Source: Halomarinibacterium sp034670265
GTDB lineage: Bacteria; Bacteroidota; Bacteroidia; Flavobacteriales; Flavobacteriaceae
Reading direction: 5' to 3'
Assembly (NCBI GenBank): GCA_034670265.1
Contig: JAXMNU010000006.1
Location: 1-64,000 of the forward strand
DNA length: 64,000 nucleotides
Shown one piece after another: positions 25,464 to 35,000 of this stretch (position 1 is the stretch's first letter; each line of letters begins with the position of its first letter). The position numbers were made by a program, and so were the translations under genes. The notes beneath the pieces were generated by a model. The model was not told the origin of the DNA. It ran no database searches and was given only the letters and a program-made list of their open reading frames with translations.

Positions 25464-26558
25464 TTAAACTTTAATTATTTTAATGGTCTTTGAAGTGTTA
25501 TCTGAAATAACTTTGGCTAGATAAGTTCCTGAATTGAGATTAGAAACATCCAAGTTCATCTTATTCGAATATCCCTCTACAGTCATTACTTTCTGCCCTA
25601 GAATATTATAAATTTCAATACTTGAAATTTCATTTATAGTTTCAATTGTAAGTTGCGTACTAACTGGGTTTGGGTATGCAACTACCTTTTCTAATGAATT
25701 GTCTGTAATACCTAAGCTTGGGTCATAGATGAAAAGATCAAACTCTGCATTTTCTGGAAAAGCAGTAGTCCCATCTTCTATATAAATAGCCCAATTAGTA
25801 CCAGTGTACCAAGCACCTAGCACATGGTCTACAATTACATTTGCAGAAGTTCCAGATGTACCCCAATTATGAGTAAATGTAAACGTAGCATCTGGGTTTC
25901 CGTTTAATAATGGGTGATCAATATTGGTCCAATTTGATGAGATGTTGCCTGCGTTTGCTTGATGCTTAACAGATATACCCAAACCACCTCCTATTCCAAT
26001 AAAAAATGCACTGTCTAAGGGGATATCTGCACCACTTTCAGTGTATATATTCCAACGTCCGTCAACATCATCGTACCAAACCCCATAATTATGGTCATTT
26101 CTAACAGAATTCGGGTTATAATACGTAGTTAAAATAATATTCGCACTTGGGTTGTTGTTAAGGTCTGGATGATTTATAACAGAGTATGAGGCAAAAGTAC
26201 CTTGATTCGCCAAATCCGCAATATGTAAAAACACTTCACTTCCTTGTGCGATATACACATTGTAAGAGCTGTCCTCCACCATAGCAGCGCTACTTTCATT
26301 ATAAACACTCCATTTAGATTCTCCAGCACTATAAAACACTCCAGTTCTAAAGTCATTATATACACCTGTGCTTCCAGGTGGATTCCAGTTATGGCTTACT
26401 AATAATTTAGCGTTAGGGTTTCCATTTAAATCTGGGTGGTCAATAAAGCTTGCATCTGCTGCGATTGTCCCTGCGGTTGCTGTATGCACAAACATTTGGT
26501 CCTGTGCAACACACACAGATAAACTTAATGATAAGAATAAAGTAAAAATTAATTTCAT
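25464..26558 (-). CDS. Secreted three-repeat protein (DUF7452-like) with T9SS sorting domain
   Basis: 364 residues. Signal peptide about 1-18. Three tandem modules of ~85 residues each carry the pattern IDHP-[DL]-L-N-[GN]-NP, then a T/S-H-N-W or TYYNP strand, then GVWY/GAWYT and W-x-[IV]-Y-x-E (start positions about 25, 117 and 203). The last ~75 residues are a type A sorting domain (YPNPVSTQL, IYNILGQKV, LNSGTYLAKV, ending KIIKV). It should therefore be exported by T9SS. The module looks like the DUF7452 domain; binding function unknown. Monocistronic, facing the terminator at 25416-25443. Confidence 0.85.
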   Translation of the reverse strand: MKLIFTLFLSLSLSVCVAQDQMFVHTATAGTIAADASFIDHPDLNGNPNAKLLVSHNWNPPGSTGVYNDFRTGVFYSAGESKWSVYNESSAAMVEDSSYNVYIAQGSEVFLHIADLANQGTFASYSVINHPDLNNNPSANIILTTYYNPNSVRNDHNYGVWYDDVDGRWNIYTESGADIPLDSAFFIGIGGGLGISVKHQANAGNISSNWTNIDHPLLNGNPDATFTFTHNWGTSGTSANVIVDHVLGAWYTGTNWAIYIEDGTTAFPENAEFDLFIYDPSLGITDNSLEKVVAYPNPVSTQLTIETINEISSIEIYNILGQKVMTVEGYSNKMNLDVSNLNSGTYLAKVISDNTSKTIKIIKV

Positions 26559-26617
26559 AATAGTAAATTTTTGATTAATAATACAAATATAATATATAAA
26601 AGCCTGATTATCAGTAG

Positions 26618-26643
26618 ATAAAAACCCCTATTTTTTAGGGGTA
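26618..26643 (-). terminator. Orphan terminator-like hairpin
   Basis: ACCCCTA (26624-26630) pairs with TAGGGGT (26636-26642); read on the minus strand it is followed by a T run. It lies downstream of another terminator (26794-26822) with no gene in between, so it may end a short untranslated RNA or act as a back-up. Confidence 0.5.
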
Positions 26644-26793
26644 TTTAACTGTATATTATATAAAATAATGTTTCTGTAAAATTATATTGAAGAGAAATAG
26701 CAGGGTATTACAAATGTAACAATCAATAAAAGAAATGTAACATTATTTCAATTCTTGAAGAAAATTATAAAAATTATCAATTACTATAGTAGT

Positions 26794-26822
26794 AAAAACC
26801 CTCAATAAATTTGAGGGTTTTT
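26794..26822 (-). terminator. Terminator of the hutU / DUF4136 transcript
   Basis: Perfect 12-bp arms AAAAACCCTCAA and TTGAGGGTTTTT with a 5-base loop, ten bases beyond the stop of the DUF4136 gene on the minus strand. Confidence 0.85.
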
Positions 26823-26832
26823 ATTTAAATCT

Positions 26833-27366
26833 TTACAAACCTGGTGGGTATTTCGCTAAAATTTCCCGAACAATTTCTCGAATCCGTTCCTCTTTTTTAT
26901 CAATGTCTGAGCCCGTGTAAAGTCTTGCGCTTCCAATCCCTTGCCAAACAAGTTCGTTGGTTTTAGCATCAATTAAGTCGATATGTAATTGACCTTCGGT
27001 AGTTCGAGACACAGTATTGCCCCAGTGGCCACCATACCACCAAGGATTCCATCCCCATCCCCAGCCAAAATTGTTGTTGTAAACATCAACTCTTTCTTGT
27101 TCCTTGGTGAAAATGCTAACAAGCATCTTTGGGTTTTCAGATTTCTGAATTCCTTTAGCAGAAAGCTCGGCATCAATAGCACGAAGGATTCTTTTTTTGT
27201 CTAAATCACTAATTTTTGCTTTGTCAATTCCTGGCTTATAAAAAGCGAAGGAGGTGTATTCGCCAAAATTAGCGTTTCGGTCATAATCTGTAGCGACTCT
27301 AACAGTGGTGCAGGATGTTGCTACTATAAGAAGTGCAAGTAGGGGTAAAAACTTTAATTTTTTCAT
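26833..27366 (-). CDS. DUF4136 lipoprotein
   Basis: 177 residues. Lipoprotein signal peptide ending ATSC at Cys20. The mature part has the DUF4136 pattern VATDYDRNANFGEYTSFAFY at the start and LHIDLIDAKTNELVWQGIGSARL further on, with a Gly/Trp-rich stretch (GWGWGWNPWWYGG) in the middle. Function of the family is unknown; envelope location is inferred from the lipobox. It lies 11 bases downstream of hutU and is followed by a terminator, so it is the last gene of that transcript. Confidence 0.85.
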   Translation of the reverse strand: MKKLKFLPLLALLIVATSCTTVRVATDYDRNANFGEYTSFAFYKPGIDKAKISDLDKKRILRAIDAELSAKGIQKSENPKMLVSIFTKEQERVDVYNNNFGWGWGWNPWWYGGHWGNTVSRTTEGQLHIDLIDAKTNELVWQGIGSARLYTGSDIDKKEERIREIVREILAKYPPGL

Positions 27367-27377
27367 AGCATAAAAGT

Positions 27378-29366
27378 TTATTGAAACAATTTTTCATCAA
27401 CAAAATTAGGAAGCGTAACCTTTAACGAAGGTTCTTGTTGCATTGCTCTTTTAATAGCAAAAACAGCTTCTTCATTTCTGGCCCAACTTCGGCGTGCTAT
27501 TCCGTTGTTTACATCCCAGAAAAGCATTGATTCTAAACGAGATTGAGCTTCTTTACTACCATCAAGAACCATACCGAATCCGCCATTTATCACTTCGCCC
27601 CAGCCTACACCACCACCATTATGAATACTTACCCACGTGGCGCCACGGAAACTATCTCCAATAACATTATGAATAGCCATATCTGAAGTAAATCGGCTTC
27701 CATCGTAAATATTTGACGTTTCCCGATAAGGTGAATCGGTTCCAGAAACATCGTGATGATCTCGACCTAAAATAACGGTTCCAATGGTACCTTCGGCTAT
27801 TGCTTTATTAAAAGCCGAAGCAATTTCAATTCGTCCATTACTGTCTGCATATAAAATACGCGCTTGTGACCCAACAACAAGCTTGTTTTCTTGGGCTCCT
27901 TTTATCCACTGAATGTTATCCTCCATTTGTTGCTGGATTTCAGCAGGAGCTTCCTTCATCAATTTCTCTAAAACTTGTGTAGCAATTGCATCAGTTTTAG
28001 CTAAATCTTCAGGATTTCCTGATGCGCACACCCAACGGAAAGGTCCAAAACCATAATCGAAACACATAGGACCCATAATATCTTGTACGTAGCTAGGATA
28101 TTTAAATTCTCTCTGCGCATTTTTATCTTCTGAAAGTACATCGGCTCCCGCACGAGAGGCTTCTAATAAAAAAGCATTTCCGTAGTCAAAAAAGTACGTT
28201 CCTTTAGCGGCGTGATTGTTAATTGCATTTGCCTGTCTGCGTAAGCTTTCTTGGACTTTTTCCTTAAAAAGAGAAGGATTATTTGCCATCATATCGTTGG
28301 CATCTTCATAAGACATCCCAACAGGATAGTACCCTCCCGCCCAAGGGTTGTGTAAAGATGTTTGGTCACTACCAAGATCAATGTGGATATTTTCTTTATC
28401 AAAATGCTCCCAAACATCCACAACATTTCCATCGTAGGCAATGGAAACGGTTTCTTTATCTGAAAGTGCTTTTTTAACGCGATTAGCTAATTCGTTTACA
28501 TCTGAAATTACTTCGTCTACCCACCCTTGGCTATGGCGAGTATGCGTAGCTTTTTTATTGACTTCGGCACAAACCGTAACACAACCTGCAATATTTCCAG
28601 CTTTGGGCTGAGCACCACTCATTCCGCCTAATCCAGAAGTGACAAATAATCCTCCTTTAGGGGATTTATTTATTTTTCGGAAACCGTTTAAAACAGTAAT
28701 GGTTGTTCCGTGCACAATTCCTTGCGGACCAATATACATATAGCTTCCTGCTGTCATTTGTCCGTATTGAGTAACTCCTAAAGCATTGAATTTTTCCCAA
28801 TCGTCGGGTTGTGAATAGTTAGGAATCATCATTCCGTTGGTAACTACAACACGTGGTGCATTTTTATGGGAAGGGAATAGCCCAAGAGGATGCCCACTAT
28901 ACATCACTAAAGTTTGCTCATTGGTCATTTCAGAAAGATATTGCATGACTAGTCTGTATTGCGCCCAATTTTGAAACACAGCTCCATTGCCTCCATAGGT
29001 AATTAATTCGTGTGGGTGTTGAGCCACGGCGTGATCCAAATTGTTTTGAATCATCAGCATAATGGCTTTTGCTTGCTCACATTTTCCAGGATATTCTGAA
29101 ATGGGGCGTGCAAAAATTTTATGTTCTGGCATAAACCTATACATATAAACTCTTCCGTAGGTATTTAATTCTTTTTTAAACTCGGGTAGGAGGGCAGCGT
29201 GGTGTTGAGGTTCAAAATAACGAAGTGCATTTTGAAGCGCTAATTTTTTTTCAGCATCATTTAAAATCTCTTTCCTTTTGGGTGCGTGGTTAATATTAGC
29301 ATCATACGGCTTAGTATTGGGGAGTGAATTTGGAATACCTTGCACTATTTCTTCTTGGAACGTCAT
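27378..29366 (-). CDS. hutU: Urocanate hydratase
   Basis: 662 residues, the long Bacteroidota/eukaryote-like form rather than the ~557-residue proteobacterial one. Clear family blocks: ITYGGNGAVFQNWAQYRLVMQYLSEM, MYSGHPLGLFPSH, VTSGLGGMSGAQPKAG and CFDYGFGPFRWVCASG. It uses a tightly bound NAD+ to convert urocanate to imidazolone propionate, the second step of histidine breakdown. Other hut genes are not in the window. The DUF5522 gene lies just upstream on the same strand. Confidence 0.95.
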   Translation of the reverse strand: MTFQEEIVQGIPNSLPNTKPYDANINHAPKRKEILNDAEKKLALQNALRYFEPQHHAALLPEFKKELNTYGRVYMYRFMPEHKIFARPISEYPGKCEQAKAIMLMIQNNLDHAVAQHPHELITYGGNGAVFQNWAQYRLVMQYLSEMTNEQTLVMYSGHPLGLFPSHKNAPRVVVTNGMMIPNYSQPDDWEKFNALGVTQYGQMTAGSYMYIGPQGIVHGTTITVLNGFRKINKSPKGGLFVTSGLGGMSGAQPKAGNIAGCVTVCAEVNKKATHTRHSQGWVDEVISDVNELANRVKKALSDKETVSIAYDGNVVDVWEHFDKENIHIDLGSDQTSLHNPWAGGYYPVGMSYEDANDMMANNPSLFKEKVQESLRRQANAINNHAAKGTYFFDYGNAFLLEASRAGADVLSEDKNAQREFKYPSYVQDIMGPMCFDYGFGPFRWVCASGNPEDLAKTDAIATQVLEKLMKEAPAEIQQQMEDNIQWIKGAQENKLVVGSQARILYADSNGRIEIASAFNKAIAEGTIGTVILGRDHHDVSGTDSPYRETSNIYDGSRFTSDMAIHNVIGDSFRGATWVSIHNGGGVGWGEVINGGFGMVLDGSKEAQSRLESMLFWDVNNGIARRSWARNEEAVFAIKRAMQQEPSLKVTLPNFVDEKLFQ

Positions 29367-29380
29367 TTTTATATTTAGAA

Positions 29381-29569
29381 TTAAGATTTTGTTTTTTTAC
29401 CTGCCTTGAGCGCAGTCGAAGGGTTGAAGCCATACGGGCAATGCCTGCAGTTACTTTCACAACAATAACCACGTTTTAAATGGTATTGTTCAGTAAAACA
29501 TTTATAACCCTCTGGGGTGAGGTAATAATCACCTTCTTCGAGTTCTATTTTTTTCTTTGGAAAAAGCAT
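29381..29569 (-). CDS. DUF5522 small Cys-rich protein
   Basis: 62 residues. The DUF5522 core is plain: DYYLTPEGYKCFTEQYHLKRGYCCESNCRHCPYGF, with five Cys clustered as CC-x3-C-x2-C plus one upstream, likely a metal site. The C-terminal tail (NPSTALKAGKK) is encoded by a copy of an interspersed repeat, so the natural protein probably ended soon after the last Cys. The stop is 14 bases from hutU. Confidence 0.8.
   Translation of the reverse strand: MLFPKKKIELEEGDYYLTPEGYKCFTEQYHLKRGYCCESNCRHCPYGFNPSTALKAGKKTKS
29400..29426. repeat. Interspersed repeat forming the 3' end of the DUF5522 gene
   Basis: The core CCTTGAGCGCAGTCGAAGGG (29404-29423) is a near-palindrome of the CTTCGACTGCGCTCAAGG type that is scattered through Flavobacterial genomes. 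On the minus strand it is translated as NPSTALKAG. Confidence 0.65.
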
Positions 29570-29602
29570 AATGCAAAAATACCAAATTCTTACCTTGCAT
29601 AG

Positions 29603-29929
29603 ATGATAGTTTGGGTGATTCCTTTTTTGCTTCGGAAGAAATTTTTAGGAATAACGCTTTGGCCTTTTATTATTGTAAGGCACAAAACGTTATTGAATGA
29701 TTCAGTTTTTATTACTCATGAGAAAATTCATATTAGACAACAAGCAGAAATGTTGGTTGTGTTTTTTTATGTATGGTATATTTTTGAATATCTTTTGCGA
29801 TTAGTTCAGTATAAAGACCGAAATAAAGCATATAGAAATATTAGCTTTGAGCGCGAAGCTTATGCAAATGAAAAAGACTTCAATTACTTAAAAAAGAGGT
29901 CTTTTTGGAATTTTGTATATTATATTTAA
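29603..29929 (+). CDS. Small membrane-associated protein with an HExxH motif
   Basis: 108 residues. The N-terminus is hydrophobic (VWVIPFLLRKKFLGITLWPFIIV) and a second hydrophobic stretch follows HEKIHIRQQ (VVFFYVWYIFEYLL). HEKIH at about residue 40 fits the zinc-peptidase HExxH signature, and FEREAYANE at about 88 could supply the third ligand Glu. This resembles the core of a much-reduced M48/M56-type zincin. Known in Bacteroidota as a conserved hypothetical; peptidase activity unproven. Its stop codon shares a TTAA palindrome with the convergent gene. Confidence 0.65.
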   Translation: MIVWVIPFLLRKKFLGITLWPFIIVRHKTLLNDSVFITHEKIHIRQQAEMLVVFFYVWYIFEYLLRLVQYKDRNKAYRNISFEREAYANEKDFNYLKKRSFWNFVYYI

Positions 29930-31908
29930 TTTGTTTGTAATTCCTTTAAAGATTTACTCTTCAAACTAGTGGATTTATTGATAGTATTTACTGGTTTTGA
30001 TTCATTTGCATTAATGTCTAAAGGTTGAATTTTATTGGGCCCCATTGGAAATCTTACGTCTACATGTTTGGAAATAATTCGTCCATCTTGACCTTTTGTA
30101 TCTGCTCTATTTGCAACAATATGCCAAGAGAACGGGACATTAGATTTTCCTCCATTTAATTCTACTACAGTAAAACTGTTTGCGGATTTATTTGTAACAT
30201 AAACACCATTACAATCCCCTTCTAATTGAATAAAAACTTTTAGGGGATGATTTTTTGAAACGTGAATTATTGAACTTAGCAATGGGTCTAAATTAATAGT
30301 AGTTTTTCCATTAACTAACTGTCCAGTTCCATAATCTTCAAATAATATCTCAGGTGCTTCTGGCGAAAATAATACCCGTTTTTTTCCATTAGAATCATTT
30401 ACCATGGTAGAGTTTGATCCAGTTCCTAATATTTTATATGTAGTATTTCCTACTGTTATACCAACATAGGCGTAATCTTCTCCAACATTGTTTCCGCCTC
30501 CATTGTTTGTGTTATCTTGGTTACCATCAAAATAGCCCCCAAAATAATTAGTTCCATTATAACCAGCCAAAATTGCCACTGGGTCATCTGCGGCTGCTGG
30601 AGTTACATTTCCGGATTTATTCATTGTAAAGTAAGCACCTTGTCTTGCACCAATAGTAGCTGTTGAAATGCCATAGATGCCAGTATAGTCTCCAGTTCCA
30701 GCTAGTCCAGACCCAGTTGTTAGACTGTAAACTGTTGTCGCTGCGTTGCCAGCTCCTAGAAATCCTGTAGCTGACACACTATTAGTAAATGAAGCTCCTC
30801 CACTACTAGAACCATACAAGATTGCACCAGTATTTGCAAAACTTATTGGTGAAAGATTTTGTCCAAGTACTAACAGTCCTGTTCTATTTGTTCCTATAAG
30901 AGCAGTGTTCCAAGCAATAGCTCCATACCCTGCATCTAACCCAGACTCAAGTATTGCTCCGTGGGCACCATATCCTCGAATACCTACATTTGAGGAGTTA
31001 CCAAAAACGCCGTTTCCAACTCCGCTAGAGTTCTCACCATAGACACCAGTCCCAGTTGTTGTATAGCCATTGATGGCATCTTCTGTAGCGGCTGCAGTTA
31101 CTGTAAACCTATCTGTTCCTAAAGGTGAATTATTATTAATGGAAACTTGCCCATTAGCTAGGAATCTCATGCGCTCTGTCCCTGTGGTAGAAAGACCTAA
31201 AATGTCTGTGCCTATTCTATACATTCCAGTATCTGGGTCTGAGCTCCAAGAATAGAAGGGCAGTGTAGCGGTTCCGTCTACTACACCATGAACTTGATTG
31301 GCATTAGGAATACGAAATCTCTCTGTTCCATTTGTTGAAAAACCTAATACATTGGTTGCTTGTTGAAACATTCCAGTACTAGTATTGGATTGCCAGGAAT
31401 ATATGGGTGAAGCTGCACTACCATTTGTGAAGGCTCTTAATCTTCCACCATTGGCTATGGTGGTTCCTGTTGAGATCTCAAAACGGTCATAATTATTTGT
31501 TCTAAACCGTAAAGCATTATTATCTGTAGTACCAACAAAATTTATGGAAGGAGTAATTCCAGCATTTCCTGTTAAATCCCATTTGTCGGTTGCTGTGCCA
31601 CCTCCAATACGAACCCATAACGTTCCATTATTATAATAAAACCCCGGGGTAACATCTGCTATAGAGGCAGTGTTGTATACAATCATACCAGCAACATGGG
31701 CCGATAAAGGAGCAAAACTTCCGGTTGAACTTAATCCTAATCTTGGAAGTAAAATTCCCCCAGTATAAATGGATGAGTCTACATCTAATAACGCATTGGA
31801 ATTTGGATTCGTAGTTCCAATACCTACTTGGGAAAAAGAAATTGTACTAAATAAAAAAAATAATAAAAAGTTGAGATGGGGAATTAGTGAGGTTGATTTT
31901 AGCTTCAT
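29926..31908 (-). CDS. Large secreted VGIGT-type surface protein, paralogue of the gene at 38153
   Basis: 660 residues from the ATG at 31908; an upstream in-frame ATG at 31950 would put 14 residues before the signal peptide and is rejected. Signal peptide ends SFSQ, followed directly by VGIGTTNPNSNALLDV, the motif found at the start of many Bacteroidota surface proteins. Then repeats with the pattern LRFRTNNYDRFEI and TGMFQ / TGMYRIGTDILGLSTTGTERMRF, reminiscent of phage tail-fibre stalks. The C-terminal ~130 residues (PEAPEILFEDYGTGQL, HPLKVFIQLEGDCNGVYV, FSWHIVANR) are shared with the protein at 38153-40300. No T9SS sorting domain at the end. Confidence 0.8.
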   Translation of the reverse strand: MKLKSTSLIPHLNFLLFFLFSTISFSQVGIGTTNPNSNALLDVDSSIYTGGILLPRLGLSSTGSFAPLSAHVAGMIVYNTASIADVTPGFYYNNGTLWVRIGGGTATDKWDLTGNAGITPSINFVGTTDNNALRFRTNNYDRFEISTGTTIANGGRLRAFTNGSAASPIYSWQSNTSTGMFQQATNVLGFSTNGTERFRIPNANQVHGVVDGTATLPFYSWSSDPDTGMYRIGTDILGLSTTGTERMRFLANGQVSINNNSPLGTDRFTVTAAATEDAINGYTTTGTGVYGENSSGVGNGVFGNSSNVGIRGYGAHGAILESGLDAGYGAIAWNTALIGTNRTGLLVLGQNLSPISFANTGAILYGSSSGGASFTNSVSATGFLGAGNAATTVYSLTTGSGLAGTGDYTGIYGISTATIGARQGAYFTMNKSGNVTPAAADDPVAILAGYNGTNYFGGYFDGNQDNTNNGGGNNVGEDYAYVGITVGNTTYKILGTGSNSTMVNDSNGKKRVLFSPEAPEILFEDYGTGQLVNGKTTINLDPLLSSIIHVSKNHPLKVFIQLEGDCNGVYVTNKSANSFTVVELNGGKSNVPFSWHIVANRADTKGQDGRIISKHVDVRFPMGPNKIQPLDINANESKPVNTINKSTSLKSKSLKELQTN

Positions 31909-32017
31909 AACTCGAAGAATTTGTTTAACAATCCTTACTCCCCAAATCAAATATCATAAAATCTTACATTACAAATTCATAGAATACTATATTTTAGATA
32001 AATAGGCTTTTTTTATC

Positions 32018-32051
32018 GATAAAAAAAGCCCATTGCAATGCAATGGGCTTT
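32018..32051 (-). terminator. Terminator of the four-gene surface-protein operon
   Basis: An 11-bp stem, AAAGCCCATTG (32025-32035) against CAATGGGCTTT (32041-32051), and on the minus strand a run of T residues beyond it. It lies 44 bases past the choice-of-anchor B gene stop. Confidence 0.85.
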
Positions 32052-32094
32052 AAACATTAATATAAATTACTCTTTTATAGAGTGCTATGTAGAT

Positions 32095-35000
32095 TTACTT
32101 CTTTATAATTTTCTTAGTAACACTCCCTTTTTCGGTGTCGATTTTTATAAAGTAGACACCCGTTTTTAAATTTGAGAGATTTAAAGTAAAAGTGTTTTTA
32201 GTTTCCTCAATTTTCTGTGAAATTTTTCTTCCCATTAAATCAAATACTTCTAGATTTAATAAATATGCATCTGGTGAAAAGATATTAATGTCTTTCATAG
32301 TAGGATTTGGGAATAGTGCTATTGAATCAAGAGCTGTTTCATCTGGACCTAAAATTCTATTGGTTTTAAACAATAATGTAAATCTATTATTAAACACTCC
32401 CTTGCCACTTTTAAATGTATATGAGTCATTTTCAAGACTAACAATTATGTTTTCTTGGTGATCATATAAATATACTGTGGCATTACTAAGGCTTATACCG
32501 TCAATATTGGTAAGAGAGATTTCGTATTCCAAAATTTCATCTATTTGTGATGAAAACCCTAGGGGTATTTTTTTACCTTTTGCAAATGCTCCACGAGTCT
32601 GAATTGCAAATTCACCAGTGCCATCATCAAGGTGCGAAAAGAGTGAAACTATATTGGCTAAACGGTTTGTTTCTAAGTTTTCATCATATCCATCACTAGC
32701 ACTTTCTAGAAATGTAATTGCTGAAAAAGAACCATAACCATACGTTTTTTCTCTAATTTCTAATAATAGCTTCTCTGGTGCTATACTTTCTCCCAAAGTT
32801 TCAGAATTCCTTAATGTATTATTTCCAGAAGTTAATCTCATCGTGTTGTTAAATGTAATTGTTCCAGTACTGCCTGCCGTGCCATTTGTTCGTATTCCGA
32901 AACCCTGTCCAGTTGATATAATACCATTTGGAGCAGTTCCTTGAGTATTTCCAGGATCATTTGCAGCTGGAAGACCAGTAATTCCATCAAAAATAGAAAT
33001 ATCATCCATGTCAAAACGTAAATTGCTTCCAGTAAGTGGTGCTCCAGGAGGGGTTAAATGTTCCCAAAAATATAAAGCTCCAACGCTTGGATTTGTTGCC
33101 ATAAAAGCAGCCCCATCTAGAGCACATGCATATGGATTAGCAACAATATTTGGAGTTCCATTAGGATTGGCTGTTGGGCCGTTATTATAATTAGTATATG
33201 TTACATTTCCATTGTTTAGTGTACCAAGCTCATAAGTAAAGTCGAAAGTTCTTCCTGTTGGAGGAACAGTAGGGTCGTTATAACCACTTTGCGGGCGATT
33301 TATATATCCTTCACCTGGATTTAATGATCCAGATACATATGCTGTATAGAAATCACCATTATCGTCGGCAAAGTTTGTTCCACCCGAAGGGACATCTGGA
33401 TGAGGCATAAAATTTTCTGGGTGAAAGTCGAGCACTAAAAAGGATGAATTCCATACACCTGTTCTTGTCTCAGTTGTCATAGGACTCCCCATTAGCATAA
33501 AATCTCTTTTTCGGAGATTAGGGGATGTTACATTTACATTAATAATTCCATTCTTAATTACAGAAGCCGTTGGGTCTGTTTGAACTACATTTCCTTCGTG
33601 TTCAACAATAAGAGTACCATTTACGGTAATGTCTTGTTCAGTTTTTAGGTAATCATCTGCTTGGATAGTTAAAGTTCTTGCCGCATCTATCTCACAAGTA
33701 CAAGCATCAATACTTCCAAAAGAAGTGTTGTAATCATTACTTATTTTTGCATTAGAACCAATATCTGGTGTACCGTTCGTCCATACTCCAGCGCCTAGAT
33801 GCGTTGTCGTTTCAGCTTCTACAGTGACAATAGCAACACAAGTATCTGTATGACCATAATCGTCTTTAACAGTTAAGGTAACATTAAATGTACTTCCTAC
33901 ATCAGCACAGGTAAAAGTAGTTTGCCCTGAAATGCTTCTTGATACAATTCCAATATTATCGGTTGAACCTCCATCAACATCTAAGGCATTAATAGTAACT
34001 GTGCCTGTTGTTTTATCAAGCGTTGCTGTAATATTTTGGCAAACGGCAACTGGGTCTGCATTATCATAATTTGGGTCTCTTACAACAAATAATCCGCCAT
34101 CGCCATTGGTTGACAAGTTTCCAAAACCAGTCATTATTAAATTTCCACTTTCAAAATAGGGATACACATTCCAAGTTCCATGAAATGCAGCACTGTTATT
34201 AGGAACATAGGTGTCCATATAGGCAACTTCTGTCATTGACGGAGATGGATTGTATAAACCATCTACCTTCATTACTCGCATTCCTGCTGCGTAATTTGCT
34301 AGGTAATATCTATTATCTCTAACATAACCATTATGATCTATTGCAGGTGTTGAACCATAATGTGTATAATGTAAAGAGGGGCTAGTTAAATCTTCTAAGT
34401 CGAAGACTAAGGTTCTTGTATTAAAACCAATGTTTTCTTCATCAACTTCATCACCTACAATAAAAAATCTCTTGTCTTCAGTAAACCATCCTTGGTGAGT
34501 GTAGTATTTATTAGTATAATCAATTACTCCAATTTGAGTAATAGAAGCTTTGTTAGTAACATCTAGTATTCTTACAAAATCTGAACCGCTAAAACTTCCA
34601 ATAAATAATTCTCTTCCTTGATAGTTAGGGTCTGGTCCATCATAAATAATTACTTGGGCATCATGACAATAGCCATATGCTGATAAAGTTGCTACAGAAG
34701 GAGGATTTGTTAAACTTGAATTTAGATTGAATATGCGTTGGTTACTTCCATTTGTGCCTGCTCCCAAAACATATAAATAGCCCGTATCTTCATTGATGAT
34801 AACATTATGAGCAGAGCCAATGGTACTAAGGCGTCCATCCACTTGTGAATTTGTAAAAGTGATTACAGGACTTCCTGTTAAAGTTCTTAATCTAGTAAGA
34901 TCAAAAATCTGAACTCCATGATTCCCATTTGAATCACTTACGATATAGGCATGATTTTGATATACTTTTACATCTCTCCAATAACTACTTCCAGTATGGG

